From Gammaproteobacteria bacterium (GTDB lineage: Bacteria > Pseudomonadota > Gammaproteobacteria > Burkholderiales > Burkholderiaceae_C): DNA of 64,000 nucleotides. Below are positions 38,151 to 46,780 of this stretch, piece by piece. Each line of letters opens with the position of its first letter. Within the stretch, counting starts at the first letter, position 1. The notes beneath the pieces are model-generated. The model saw only the letters and a list, made by a program, of their open reading frames with translations. It did not search any database and was not told where the DNA came from. A program made the translations under genes and the position numbers. Location of the stretch: assembly GCA_018828125.1 (NCBI GenBank), contig JAHJWB010000021.1, positions 1-64,000 of the forward strand, read 5' to 3'.

Positions 38151-38564
38151 TCAGGCGGCGTAGACCTGATCCAGTGAGCGAAAGCCCTTGATTTCTATCG
38201 GGTTGCCGCTGGGGTCATGAAAAAACATCGTCCATTGTTCTCCGGGCTGACCTTCGAAACGGACTTGCGGCGCCAGCACGAAGGCGGTGCCTGCGGCTTG
38301 CAGGCGCGCCGCCAGTGCATGCCAGTCTGGCAACTCCAGAATGGCACCGAAATGGGGCATGGGCACCATGTGATCCCCGACATGTCCGGTGCGGGCACTG
38401 GCGAAGGGCGCGCCCAGGTGCAAGGAGATCTGGTGGCCAAAAAAATCGAAGTCCACCCAGGTGTCGGTGCTTCGGCCTTCCTGGCAACCCAGGACGCCAC
38501 CGTAAAAGCGGCGGGCTGCATCCAGGTCGGTGACGTGAAAAGCGAGGTGAAAGAGGCTGCGCAT
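38151..38564 (-). CDS. VOC-family (glyoxalase/dioxygenase fold) protein
   Basis: 137 residues from the ATG at 38564 (MRSLFHLAFHVTDLDAARRF). Two beta-alpha-beta-beta-beta units; probable metal ligands His in AFHVTDL, His in ISLHLG and Glu in NPIEIKGF. Ends FFHDPSGNPIEIKGF, typical of small VOC enzymes. The reaction cannot be assigned. The 177 nt before its stop (37974-38150) contain no recognisable gene. Confidence 0.85.
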   Translation of the reverse strand: MRSLFHLAFHVTDLDAARRFYGGVLGCQEGRSTDTWVDFDFFGHQISLHLGAPFASARTGHVGDHMVPMPHFGAILELPDWHALAARLQAAGTAFVLAPQVRFEGQPGEQWTMFFHDPSGNPIEIKGFRSLDQVYAA

Positions 38565-38605
38565 CTCGCAAAGCATATAGCAGCCGGCGATTCGCCCCCG
38601 ACGGT

Positions 38606-38983
38606 TCAGGCGGCGGTCGCAGGATCCGCGGTCATGTTGTCGAACTTCTTGAAATACTGGCGCGCCATGGCCACCAGTTGGGCGTCGGTGGGGTGGTCGG
38701 CCGCGACTGAATCGACCACGACTTCTGCGACCGCAGCACAGTGTTGGGCGCACCAATCGCGAAACTGCGTCCGCGCCAGCCCTGGCCCGGTCAGCAGCAC
38801 CTCGCGGGTGTTCTGTAAAGCCTGTGCGATGTCTTCAAAATAACGATTCAAATCCGAGGATTTGCCTTGGTGCTTGTGGTGGCTGCGCGAGGGGATGCGT
38901 TGCGCCTCGACATGTGCGCGGTCAAACATCAGCACATGGGCTTCGGAGTGGTCCATCCAGACAACGGCGTGAAATGTGCTCAT
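38606..38983 (-). CDS. eRF1-domain-like 'translational machinery' protein
   Basis: 125 residues from the ATG at 38983 (MSTFHAVVWMDHSEAHVLMF). Resembles a conserved proteobacterial family with a release-factor eRF1 domain-3-like fold: VVWMDHSEAHV at the start, LLTGPGLARTQF in the middle and DHPTDAQLVAMARQYFKKFD at the end. Biochemical role unknown. Lies 41 nt behind the VOC gene start and 55 nt downstream of the DksA-like gene; all run on the minus strand. Confidence 0.75.
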   Translation of the reverse strand: MSTFHAVVWMDHSEAHVLMFDRAHVEAQRIPSRSHHKHQGKSSDLNRYFEDIAQALQNTREVLLTGPGLARTQFRDWCAQHCAAVAEVVVDSVAADHPTDAQLVAMARQYFKKFDNMTADPATAA

Positions 38984-39037
38984 GGGAACGGCTTTCGTCA
39001 AAGTACAAAGAAAAAGAAGGTGAATGGAGACGAGGGG

Positions 39038-39424
39038 TCACGCCGGCTGTACGCGTTGCTGCTGCATGTGCTGTTCTGCTTTTTCCTGGCAGTGCACGCA
39101 GCGGGCTGCCTCGGGCATGGCATGCAGGCGTGCGGCGGTGATGTCTGTGCCGCAGGCAGTGCACTCCCCATAGGTGCCCGCCTCGATACGCGCCAAGGCC
39201 GCATCCACAGCGGCGAGGTGGGCAGTTTCGCGGTCATCCAATGCGAACTCCAGCGCGCGTTCGGCGGCAAGTTGGGTGCGCGGGTCTTCCGGCTGACCAA
39301 AGTGGTTGGCAGCGGCCTCAGCCCGGCCGATGACGCCACCGCGTTGCGCGGCCAACTGGGCCAGCAGCGTCGACTGTTGCGCCAGCAGCTGGTGGCGATA
39401 CGAGGTGGCCTGGGTTTTGTCCAT
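39038..39424 (-). CDS. TraR/DksA-family zinc-finger protein
   Basis: 128 residues from the ATG at 39424 (MDKTQATSYRHQLLAQQSTL). Coiled-coil N-terminal half, then a four-cysteine zinc finger CTAC...CVHC (CTACGTDITAARLHAMPEAA). Family members bind the RNA polymerase secondary channel. The acidic tip of true DksA is not clearly preserved, so it is a paralogue, not dksA itself. Confidence 0.85.
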   Translation of the reverse strand: MDKTQATSYRHQLLAQQSTLLAQLAAQRGGVIGRAEAAANHFGQPEDPRTQLAAERALEFALDDRETAHLAAVDAALARIEAGTYGECTACGTDITAARLHAMPEAARCVHCQEKAEQHMQQQRVQPA

Positions 39425-39572
39425 GCGATATCTCCTGTATGGGGCGGATATCTGCATGGTGCGCGTGTGCGCGGGGCCACAGGTTGACCAGGGTCAACGG
39501 ACCGTGGGTAAGCCGGCGCGGCGGCTCTGCGCGGCAGTGGTCAGGGTCGCTGTCGCGCGTGAAGCGCTGACC

Positions 39573-40220
39573 TTAGCGCTTGGGCGGGCGCGCCAGCATT
39601 TCGGCTGTGTTGGTCTTGCGGTCGGCGTTGACGCGCTGCACGTGCGGGCGTTCGGCCATGCGGGTGAGGTAGTCGCGCACGGGCAGGTCGACCAGGTAGT
39701 CGCGGCCATAGATGACCTTGGTCGCAGAGCTGACCAGGGGCAGATGCACGATGGCCGCGCAGTCAGCCATCGTGAAGGTGTCGCCCGCCAGATAGGGGCC
39801 GAACTTCGCCAACTGGCCAAAGGCGGCGATATTTTTCTCCAGCTGCGCGCCGACCTTTTCGCGGGCGGTTTCGCTCACGGTGCCGCCAAAGAAAGCCTGA
39901 GGGTACAGATTGCGTGCCACCAGCTCCAGGTGCAATTCCAAAAACGTGATCAGCTCGCGCACCTTGGCGGCGGCCAGCGGGTCGGACGGCAGCAAGGCGG
40001 GTTGGGGGTACGCGGTTTCGATGTAGTCGGCGATCACGGCCGACTCACACAGCGTGCCCTGGGGTGTGCGCAGATAGGGCACCTTGCCCAGTGGACTGGC
40101 GCTGCGATCGGTTTCGCCCACCCAGGCCAGTTCTTCGGTGAAGGGCACGCCCTTTTCAAGCAGCGCGAGCTTGACCTTGTTGTAGTAGTTGCTGGCCGAA
40201 AAGCCGCAGAGTGTCAGCAT
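39573..40220 (-). CDS. glutathione S-transferase family protein
   Basis: 215 residues. Thioredoxin-fold N-terminal domain (LTLCGFSASNYYNKVKLALL; Ser/Tyr near 8-13 as possible catalytic residues), LGKVPYLRTPQGTLCESAVI with the conserved cis-Pro and ES motif, then an alpha-helical C-terminal domain with DTFTMADCAAIVHL. Cytoplasmic detoxification or thiol metabolism; the substrate is unknown. Single gene. Confidence 0.9.
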   Translation of the reverse strand: MLTLCGFSASNYYNKVKLALLEKGVPFTEELAWVGETDRSASPLGKVPYLRTPQGTLCESAVIADYIETAYPQPALLPSDPLAAAKVRELITFLELHLELVARNLYPQAFFGGTVSETAREKVGAQLEKNIAAFGQLAKFGPYLAGDTFTMADCAAIVHLPLVSSATKVIYGRDYLVDLPVRDYLTRMAERPHVQRVNADRKTNTAEMLARPPKR

Positions 40221-40342
40221 GGTATGTCTCCGTTGTAAGTTGTGGACCGGGGCACATCGTAGGCCGCAGCACGGGGTGGGTCCGTCGCACAGATGACCCC
40301 GGGCTCCGGGCGCATCGGGGGCGCACCTACAATGGCGGCCTC

Positions 40343-40714
40343 ATGTCGCTGTCTCCCCTGCAAACCATTCGCAGCCTTCGCCGGCTCGCCCGCCTTGTGC
40401 TGGCGTGGTTTGTGGTGTCGATGGGCGTCGCGGTGGCTTCGCCGCTGGTCAACCCGCAGGGCATGGAGCTGATCTGCTCCGGCTCCGGTGCGATCAAGAT
40501 CCTGGTGAAGACCGACGACGGCGCCAAGGAGATGTCCAGCCACACGCTGGATTGCCCGCTGTGCGCGCACGTAGGTGCTCCGCCCCCCACATCGCAGGCC
40601 ATGCTGCCTGTGGTTCACCCCCTGGCGCACGCCCTGCGCCCCATTCCTGCCGCGCACATTGCTGCGCGCACCGCTGCGCCGCTGCCGCCGCGCGGGCCTC
40701 CAGCCTCCTCCTGA
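40343..40714 (+). CDS. DUF2946-type secreted protein of the copper locus
   Basis: 123 residues from the ATG at 40343. N-terminal hydrophobic segment (LARLVLAWFVVSMGVAVA), then the DUF2946 pattern with ELICSGSG, and DCPLCAHV near residue 75. Cys/His-rich end. DUF2946 genes often sit next to copper-related TonB receptors, as here. Metal binding is inferred; no enzyme activity is suggested. Confidence 0.75.
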   Translation: MSLSPLQTIRSLRRLARLVLAWFVVSMGVAVASPLVNPQGMELICSGSGAIKILVKTDDGAKEMSSHTLDCPLCAHVGAPPPTSQAMLPVVHPLAHALRPIPAAHIAARTAAPLPPRGPPASS

Positions 40715-40728
40715 TTTTGCTATTCGAT

Positions 40729-40785
40729 TGATAGCTGCTTGCGCTTGATAAATAAGCGCTGGCGGCCTATTTGGCTTGAAATTCA
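40729..40785. repeat. dispersed palindromic repeat upstream of the TonB receptor gene
   Basis: GATAGCTGCTTGCGCTTGAT followed by AAATAAGCGCTGGCGGCC; stem GCGCTT/AAGCGC around GATAAAT. Shares 16 identical bases (ATAGCTGCTTGCGCTT) with the copy inside the YcnI-like gene at 43292. Ends just before the receptor start codon. Confidence 0.75.
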
Positions 40786-40794
40786 GGAGTTCCC

Positions 40795-43131
40795 ATGCGC
40801 AAAAGCCGCATGGCGCTGGCCGTGGCCCGCGCCTTTCCCCTCGCCCTTACCTTCACGTTCACCGGGCCCGTGTCCGCATGGGCCCAGACCGCTGACAGCA
40901 CCGGCAGCGCCGGCAGCACCAATGCCTCCGTCAAGGAGCTTGGCGTGGTCACCATCACTGGCGGCCAGCCTACCTCGCTGCCCACACAGATCCCCACCAC
41001 CATCGAGGGCGTGACGCGCGAGCAGATCGAGCATTCGATCAACGCCACCGACAGTGAAGACGCGCTCAAGTACCTGCCCAGCCTGCTTGTGCGCAAGCGC
41101 TACATCGGTGACTACAACCACGCCGTGCTGTCCACCCGCGCCTCGGGCACGGGCAACCCGGCGCGGTCCATGGTGTTTGCCGATGGCATCTTGCTGAGCA
41201 ACTACCTGGGCAACGGCCCCACCAACGCGCCGCGCTGGATGCTGGTCACGCCCGAGGAGATCGAGCGCGTGGACGTACTCTACGGCCCGTTCTCCGCCGC
41301 CTACGCTGGCAACTCGGTGGGCGCGGTGGTGGACTACGTCACGCGCATGCCGACGAAGTTCGAGGCACACGGCAAGGTCAGCACCCAGCACCAGCCGTTC
41401 GACCTGTACGGCACCAACGCCACCTACGCGGGCAAGCAGGTCAGCGCCTCGGTGGGCAACAAGAATGGTGATTGGTCTTGGTTCCTCAACTTCAACAAGA
41501 CCGACAGCGAAGGCCAGCCGCTTACCTTCCCCACGCGCTTGGTGTCGGCCGGGACGGTCGGCAATGCAGGCACGCCGGTCACGGGCGCGGTGTTGGACAA
41601 CAACCGCAGCAATCAACCCTGGTACCTGCTGGGCACAGCCACGCAGTACCACACGCAGCAAGACCACATCAAGGCCAAGATCGCCTACGACTTCTCGCCC
41701 ACCGTGCGGGCGGCCTACACCCTGGGCTGGTGGCACAACGAATCCGAAGGGCGCCCCACCAGCTACCTGCGCGATGCGAACGGCAATGCGGTGTACGGCG
41801 GCACGGTCAACATCAACGGCCGCTCGTACACGCTGGCGCCCACCGACTTCAACGTCTCCAACGAAGACCTCACGCACTTCATGCACGGGCTCTCGGTCAA
41901 GAGCAATACCAAGGGTGTGTTCGACTGGGAGGTCGCCGCCAGCCTGTATGACTACCAGACCGACACCCTGCGTGCAGCCACCGTCGCACTGCCTGCCGCG
42001 CTGAGCGGCGGGGTCGGGCGCATCGTCAACAGCAAGGGCACGGGCTGGAACACGCTGGCTGCCAAGGGCACTTGGCGACCCGAGGGCGTGCAGGGCGCAC
42101 ACATCGTGGACTTTGGCCTGCAGCGCGACAGCTACCAGCTGCGCACCATCGAGAAAGCCACTACGAACTGGATCAACGGCGCTGCAGGCGCCCGCAACCA
42201 GGCCTTTAACGGCGACACCCAACTTCTGGGCCTGTGGGCGCAAGACACCTGGAAGATCGCGCCTCGGTGGAAGGCCGTGCTGGGCGTCCGCGCCGAGCGC
42301 TGGAGCGCGAGCAATGGACAGACCAGCAATGCCACCACTACGGTGAACCACGTCGAGCGCAACGAAACCTACTTCTCGCCCAAGGCCGCGTTGGCCTACC
42401 AAGCCAATGATTTATGGGTGCTCAAGGCATCGACCGGCCGCGCCGTCCGCATGCCCACCGTGGCCGAGCTGTACCAGGGCGGCATCAGCGGCAGTGGCAC
42501 GCTCATCAACAACGACCCCAACTTGCGGCCCGAAAAGAGCTGGACCACCGAGCTGACCGCCGAGCGGGACATGGGCAACGGGCTGCTGCGCCTGACCGCG
42601 TTTTTTGAACGCACGAAGGACGCTCTGTACTCACAGACCAATGTGCTCGTCACGCCCAACGTGACCAACGTGCAGAACGTGGACGCCATCCGTACCAGGG
42701 GCATTGAGCTGTCGTACCAGGCCGCCAACGTCTTCATGCGCGGGCTGGAGCTGGGCAGCAGCCTGACCTGGACGGATTCCAAGATCACGAAGAACGACAA
42801 GTTCCCCGCCAGCGTGGGCAAGTGGCAGCCGCGCATCCCCGAGTGGCGCGCCACCGCCGTGGCCACCTACCGGCCCGACGACAAGTGGTCGTACACCCTG
42901 GGTGCGCGCTACAGCGGCAGGCAGTTCAGCACGCTCGACAACAGCGACGTCAACGGCTTTGCCTACCAGGGCGCCAGCCGCTACTTCACCACCGATGTGC
43001 GAGTGCGTTACCAGATCACCAAGCAGGTCAGCGCTGCCGTGGGCATCGACAACCTGAACAACTACCAGTTCTGGAACTTCCACCCCTACCCGCAGCGCAC
43101 TTACATGGCGGAGCTGAAGGTGGACTTGTAA
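40795..43131 (+). CDS. TonB-dependent outer-membrane receptor (probable copper uptake)
   Basis: 778 residues. Signal peptide ending AWA|QTADS; plug domain about 60-180 (SINATDSEDALKYLPSLLVR, GNSVGAVVDYVTRMPT), 22-strand barrel, and the terminal strand ending in an aromatic-poor YMAELKVDL. Sits with DUF2946, YcnI-like and PCu(A)C genes, so copper or a copper complex is the likely substrate (OprC-like). No typical TonB box was sought in detail. Followed by a CCCCCTGAG-type hairpin. Confidence 0.88.
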   Translation: MRKSRMALAVARAFPLALTFTFTGPVSAWAQTADSTGSAGSTNASVKELGVVTITGGQPTSLPTQIPTTIEGVTREQIEHSINATDSEDALKYLPSLLVRKRYIGDYNHAVLSTRASGTGNPARSMVFADGILLSNYLGNGPTNAPRWMLVTPEEIERVDVLYGPFSAAYAGNSVGAVVDYVTRMPTKFEAHGKVSTQHQPFDLYGTNATYAGKQVSASVGNKNGDWSWFLNFNKTDSEGQPLTFPTRLVSAGTVGNAGTPVTGAVLDNNRSNQPWYLLGTATQYHTQQDHIKAKIAYDFSPTVRAAYTLGWWHNESEGRPTSYLRDANGNAVYGGTVNINGRSYTLAPTDFNVSNEDLTHFMHGLSVKSNTKGVFDWEVAASLYDYQTDTLRAATVALPAALSGGVGRIVNSKGTGWNTLAAKGTWRPEGVQGAHIVDFGLQRDSYQLRTIEKATTNWINGAAGARNQAFNGDTQLLGLWAQDTWKIAPRWKAVLGVRAERWSASNGQTSNATTTVNHVERNETYFSPKAALAYQANDLWVLKASTGRAVRMPTVAELYQGGISGSGTLINNDPNLRPEKSWTTELTAERDMGNGLLRLTAFFERTKDALYSQTNVLVTPNVTNVQNVDAIRTRGIELSYQAANVFMRGLELGSSLTWTDSKITKNDKFPASVGKWQPRIPEWRATAVATYRPDDKWSYTLGARYSGRQFSTLDNSDVNGFAYQGASRYFTTDVRVRYQITKQVSAAVGIDNLNNYQFWNFHPYPQRTYMAELKVDL

Positions 43132-43132
43132 C

Positions 43133-43167
43133 CCCCCTGAGCGGCTGCGCCGCATCCCCCCAGGGGG
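43133..43167. terminator. CCCCCTG repeat hairpin after the TonB receptor gene
   Basis: CCCCCTG (43133-43139) pairs with CAGGGGG (43161-43167); inner stem GCGGC/GCCGC (43141-43145, 43149-43153). Same family as the element after recG. No T-run. The following CCGGCAAAAGCCGG is a second small hairpin. Confidence 0.5.
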
Positions 43168-43267
43168 ACGCCTCCAGCGGCCCGGCAAAAGCCGGTTCCG
43201 GGGTAACGCCGGCCTGGGTCGCGCCAGTTTTGAAGGACATGAATCGTTGAAACGAAAAGGTTAAGGT

Positions 43268-43828
43268 ATGAAAACGAATACTATGAAAAATATAGCTGCT
43301 TGCGCTTGCCTGATAAGCGCTACGACCATTTTTGGGACTGCGTCGGCCCACGTGGTGCTGGAATACCAGGTGGCCCCGGCGGGGGCCAGCTACAAGGCCA
43401 CGTTCAAGGTCGGCCACGGCTGCGGTGCCTCGCCGACGCGGCAGATTGCGGTGGACATTCCGGCCGGCATGCGCAGCGCTCGGCCCATGCCCAAGCCGGG
43501 CTGGACGCTGGAGGTACAGCGCGAAAAGCTGGCCCAGCCGTACACCAGCCACGGCCGCAGCATCACCGAAGACGTGGTGCGCGTCACCTGGACAGCCAAG
43601 ACGCCGGAGGACATGCTGCCCAATGCCCACTACGACGAGTTTGTGCTCGTCGCCACCACGCCCGAGAAAGCCGGGCCGGTGTACTGGCCCGTGCGCCAGT
43701 CTTGTGCCGAAGGCCAGAATCATTGGACCAACGTGCCCCAGCCCGGCCAGAAGCTTTCGGACTTGAAGTCCCCTGCGGCCATGTTGGAAATCCTGCCCGG
43801 CGCAGGCGCCGGAGCCCACCATCACTGA
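43268..43828 (+). CDS. YcnI-like (DUF1775) periplasmic copper-binding protein
   Basis: 186 residues. Signal peptide 1-27 ends TASA; mature protein begins with His28 (HVVLEYQVAP), the histidine-brace copper ligand of YcnI proteins, and VYWPVRQSC with a Trp later in the domain. C-terminal AHHH may add metal affinity. Cell-envelope copper delivery or storage is inferred. The signal-peptide codons 9-20 (IAACACLISATT) are a copy of the dispersed AGCGCTT repeat. Upstream of the PCu(A)C gene by 58 nt. Confidence 0.88.
   Translation: MKTNTMKNIAACACLISATTIFGTASAHVVLEYQVAPAGASYKATFKVGHGCGASPTRQIAVDIPAGMRSARPMPKPGWTLEVQREKLAQPYTSHGRSITEDVVRVTWTAKTPEDMLPNAHYDEFVLVATTPEKAGPVYWPVRQSCAEGQNHWTNVPQPGQKLSDLKSPAAMLEILPGAGAGAHHH
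43291..43330. repeat. dispersed repeat embedded in the YcnI-like signal peptide codons
   Basis: ATAGCTGCTTGCGCTT and ATAAGCGCT are identical to segments of the intergenic copy at 40729-40785. Read in frame it codes residues 9-20 of the signal peptide. Confidence 0.8.
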
Positions 43829-43886
43829 CAGTCAGGCCCACACACCTGTTGTTTCTTCCTTCTCCTGAAACTGAAAGACATCCACC

Positions 43887-44384
43887 ATGAAAAAACTGCT
43901 TCACACCACCGCGCTGGTTTCAACCCTGGCCGCTGCATTGGCCAGCGTCCCTGCGTGGGCACAGACCGCCGCCGTCAAGGTCGAAGGGGCCTGGGCGCGC
44001 GCCAGCGTGCAGGGCCAAAAGGGCACGGGCGCTTTCATGCGCCTCACTTCCAAGGACGGTGCCCGCCTGGTGCGCGCCGAGTCGCCGGCTGCGGGAGTGA
44101 CCGAAGTGCACGAGATGAAGATGGAAGGCGACGTCATGAAGATGCGCGCCGTGCCCGCGCTGGAACTGCCCGCGGGCAAGACGGTAGAGCTCAAGCCCGG
44201 CGGCTACCACGTCATGCTGCTGGACCTGAAGGCGCCTCTGGCCAAGGACAGCTCGGTGCCCATCACCCTGGTGTTCCAGGACGCCAAAGGCGCAGAAAGC
44301 AAGCTCCAGCTGAACGTGCCCGTGGGCACCACGCCCCCCGGCGGTGCCACTGCGGGCAGCATGATGGATGGGCACAAACACTGA
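43887..44384 (+). CDS. periplasmic copper chaperone PCu(A)C
   Basis: 165 residues. Signal peptide to AWA|QTAAV. The Cu(I) motif H(M)X10MX21HXM is complete: H75, M77, M86, H108, M110. Such proteins supply copper to cytochrome oxidase or pass it on in the periplasm. C-terminal GHKH adds another possible site. Last gene of the copper locus. Confidence 0.93.
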   Translation: MKKLLHTTALVSTLAAALASVPAWAQTAAVKVEGAWARASVQGQKGTGAFMRLTSKDGARLVRAESPAAGVTEVHEMKMEGDVMKMRAVPALELPAGKTVELKPGGYHVMLLDLKAPLAKDSSVPITLVFQDAKGAESKLQLNVPVGTTPPGGATAGSMMDGHKH

Positions 44385-44467
44385 GGTTCCCTCCGCGCCA
44401 GCGCCTTCGCGGGCGCTACGCATTGGAGTAAGCTGTGCCTCCACCACAGACCTCTTGCGGAGCGGCC

Positions 44468-45367
44468 ATGAGCGACACAACGAATTTCGGTTTCGGCAAA
44501 CTTGTTCCCGGTTTTGACTTTTTGCAGAGCCTGGCCAAGGGGGCATCCAGCAGCATTCCGCAGTTGCCCAACCTGAGCAACTGGGTGGCCCCCACCATCA
44601 GCGTCGAAGAGCTGGAAAAACGCATTGACGAACTGAAGGCCGTGCAGTTCTGGCTGGAGCAAAACTCCCGCGCGCTGGCTGCCACGATCCAGGCGCTGGA
44701 AGTGCAGAAGATGACGCTCGCCACGCTCAAGGGGATGAACTTCAGCATGGGCGATGTGGCCAATGCCTTCAAGCTCAAAACGGCCGACACCGTGATGGGC
44801 GGGGTGCAAAAGGCGGCGAGCACCATGACCGGTGCCGCCGATGCCATGACCAGCGCCGCGGCCCGCGTGACGGGGCGCGCCAATGCTGCAGAGGCCGAAC
44901 CCGAAGAACACGAAGACGACACGGAACCCGCCGACGAGGACACCGCGGCGCCCGCCAAGGCCAAAGCCAAATCCAAGGGCGGCAAAGCCAGCGGTGCGGC
45001 CGAGCCCACGGTGGTCGACCCCATGCAGTGGTGGGGCGCTCTTACCAGCCAGTTCCAGCAGATTGCGACCAACGCCATGAAGGACGCGGCCAAACAGACC
45101 GCCATCGACACCACCAAGAACATGGCCACAGGCCTTGCCAAGGAGGCCCTCAAAACGGCCACCGGCATGGCCACGCAGTTTGCGGCCAAAGGCATGCAGA
45201 CCATGCAAGGCGGCAAACGGGCTGCCAGCGCCGCCAAAAAGCCCGCAACCGTCGCCAAGAAGGCCCCGGCCAAAAAGGTCGCAGCCAAAACGGCAGCCAA
45301 ACCTGCCAGCAAGGCAGCGGCCAAAAAATCCCCCAACCGAAGCGCCCCGCGCAAAGCGGCGCGCTGA
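44468..45367 (+). CDS. phaM: PhaM-like polyhydroxybutyrate granule-associated protein
   Basis: 299 residues from the ATG at 44468 (MSDTTNFGFGKLVPGFDFLQ). Residues 40-95 match the PhaM core (SVEELEKRIDELKAVQFWLE, IQALEVQKMTLATLKGM). The second half is acidic (EEHEDDTEPADED) then Lys/Ala/Pro-rich, of the histone-H1 AAKK type that binds nucleoid DNA. In Ralstonia PhaM activates PHB synthase and attaches granules to DNA. No pha genes are adjacent; the FIST gene follows after 63 nt. Confidence 0.75.
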   Translation: MSDTTNFGFGKLVPGFDFLQSLAKGASSSIPQLPNLSNWVAPTISVEELEKRIDELKAVQFWLEQNSRALAATIQALEVQKMTLATLKGMNFSMGDVANAFKLKTADTVMGGVQKAASTMTGAADAMTSAAARVTGRANAAEAEPEEHEDDTEPADEDTAAPAKAKAKSKGGKASGAAEPTVVDPMQWWGALTSQFQQIATNAMKDAAKQTAIDTTKNMATGLAKEALKTATGMATQFAAKGMQTMQGGKRAASAAKKPATVAKKAPAKKVAAKTAAKPASKAAAKKSPNRSAPRKAAR

Positions 45368-45430
45368 CCCGGCGGACGGGTGGCCGCGCAGCGCTCCTGC
45401 TGTACCGCCCCGTCTGCGAGAGACTTTGCC

Positions 45431-46762
45431 ATGAAACTCTTCCCCACTGGCCACGCCACACACCCCCAGTGGCGCATGGCCGCCGCTTTGGTGCTGGCGC
45501 AATTGCGCGCCCAGATGGCCTTGCCCGACTACGCGTCGGCCCCCTCGCTGGGGTTGCTTTACATCACCGACCACTACGCCAACGAGGCGCAAGGCCTGCT
45601 CGACTACCTCAGTGCCGAGCTGCCCGAGGTGACCGACTGGAGCGGCACGGTGGGCGTGGGCGTGTCGGCCAATAACGCCGAATACTTTGACGAGCCCGCG
45701 TTGTCGGTCATGCTGCTCGACGTGTCGGCCGACCAATACCGCGTGTTTTCGGGGGTGGCGCCGCTTCCCACCCATGCAAACCACCCTGGCACGGGCTTTG
45801 TGGCCCACACGGCTTTGGTGCATGCCGACGGCCGCACGCCCGAGCTGACCGAGTTGCTGGCCGAGATGGCAGCGCGCACCGACACCGGCTACCTGTTTGG
45901 CGGCCTCAGCGCCAGCCGCTCGGCCAACGTGCAGTTTGCCGTGGGTGGTGACGGCAACATGGCGGGCCAGGGGGGCGCCAGTGGTGTGTTTGACGGCGGT
46001 TTGTCGGGTGTGGCGTTCGGTGCAGGGGTGTCGCTGGTGTCCCGCGTGACACAGGGCTGCCAGCCCGTGGGCGCCTTGCGCACCATCACCGAGGCGCATG
46101 AAAACGTGGTGCTGCAGCTCGATGGGGAATCGGCGCTGGATGTACTGCTGGACACGCTGGAAGTCTCGCTCGACGGCGACCCGCAGCCCGCGCTGCGCAA
46201 GGTGCGCGCTACGCTGGCCGGGCTGGTCAGCGCGGGCGAGCAGCCCCAGGGCCAACGCCGCACGGGTCACTTTGGCACAGACACCCGGGTGCGCCACATC
46301 GTGGGGCTGGACGGCAGCCGCCGCGGCGTGGCCTTGGCCGACCAGGTCGAGGCCGGAATGCACCTGGCGTTTTGCCAGCGCAATGTGGCTGCGGCGCGGG
46401 CTGACCTCATGCGCATCTGCGCCGAAATTCGCGAAGAACTCTCTCCCGAAGCGCTGGAGCCCGCGTCGCTGATGTCGTCTTCGAATACGGGTGCCGACAG
46501 TGCCGTTGCCAGCGGCGCCTCAGCCACCGGTGCCGCGCCGCAGACGGAGCGACGCATCTGTGGGGCCATTTACGTGAGTTGCTCTGGCCGCGGCGGCCCG
46601 CATTTTGGCGGCCCCAGTGCCGAGCTGCAAATCGTGCGCCATGCGTTGGGTGATGTACCGCTGGCGGGGTTTTTTGCGGGCGGCGAAATCGCGCACCACC
46701 ATCTCTATGGCTACACCGGGGTGCTGACCGTGTTTGTGGACAGCGAGCCCTCGCCGTCCTGA
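45431..46762 (+). CDS. FIST sensory domain protein
   Basis: 443 residues from the ATG at 45431 (MKLFPTGHATHPQWRMAAAL). FIST_N domain about 30-230 (GLLYITDHYANEAQGLLDYL, GTVGVGVSANNAEYFDEPAL) and FIST_C with GGPHFGGPSAELQIVRHALG and GFFAGGEIAHHHLYGYTGVL at the end. FIST domains are thought to bind small ligands such as amino acids. No output domain, so it is a lone sensor; a partner is not evident. Convergent with the CNNM gene. Confidence 0.88.
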   Translation: MKLFPTGHATHPQWRMAAALVLAQLRAQMALPDYASAPSLGLLYITDHYANEAQGLLDYLSAELPEVTDWSGTVGVGVSANNAEYFDEPALSVMLLDVSADQYRVFSGVAPLPTHANHPGTGFVAHTALVHADGRTPELTELLAEMAARTDTGYLFGGLSASRSANVQFAVGGDGNMAGQGGASGVFDGGLSGVAFGAGVSLVSRVTQGCQPVGALRTITEAHENVVLQLDGESALDVLLDTLEVSLDGDPQPALRKVRATLAGLVSAGEQPQGQRRTGHFGTDTRVRHIVGLDGSRRGVALADQVEAGMHLAFCQRNVAAARADLMRICAEIREELSPEALEPASLMSSSNTGADSAVASGASATGAAPQTERRICGAIYVSCSGRGGPHFGGPSAELQIVRHALGDVPLAGFFAGGEIAHHHLYGYTGVLTVFVDSEPSPS

Positions 46763-46780
46763 CCCCGCAGGTCCGTCCGG

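Noticed and set aside
44400..44417. AGCGCC/GGCGCT hairpin after the PCu(A)C gene as terminator
   Set aside because: Only 6 bp and no T-run.
44204..46363. 719-codon open frame antisense to the PhaM-like and FIST genes
   Set aside because: Gly/His/Arg-rich shadow without family motifs; both sense genes are well supported.
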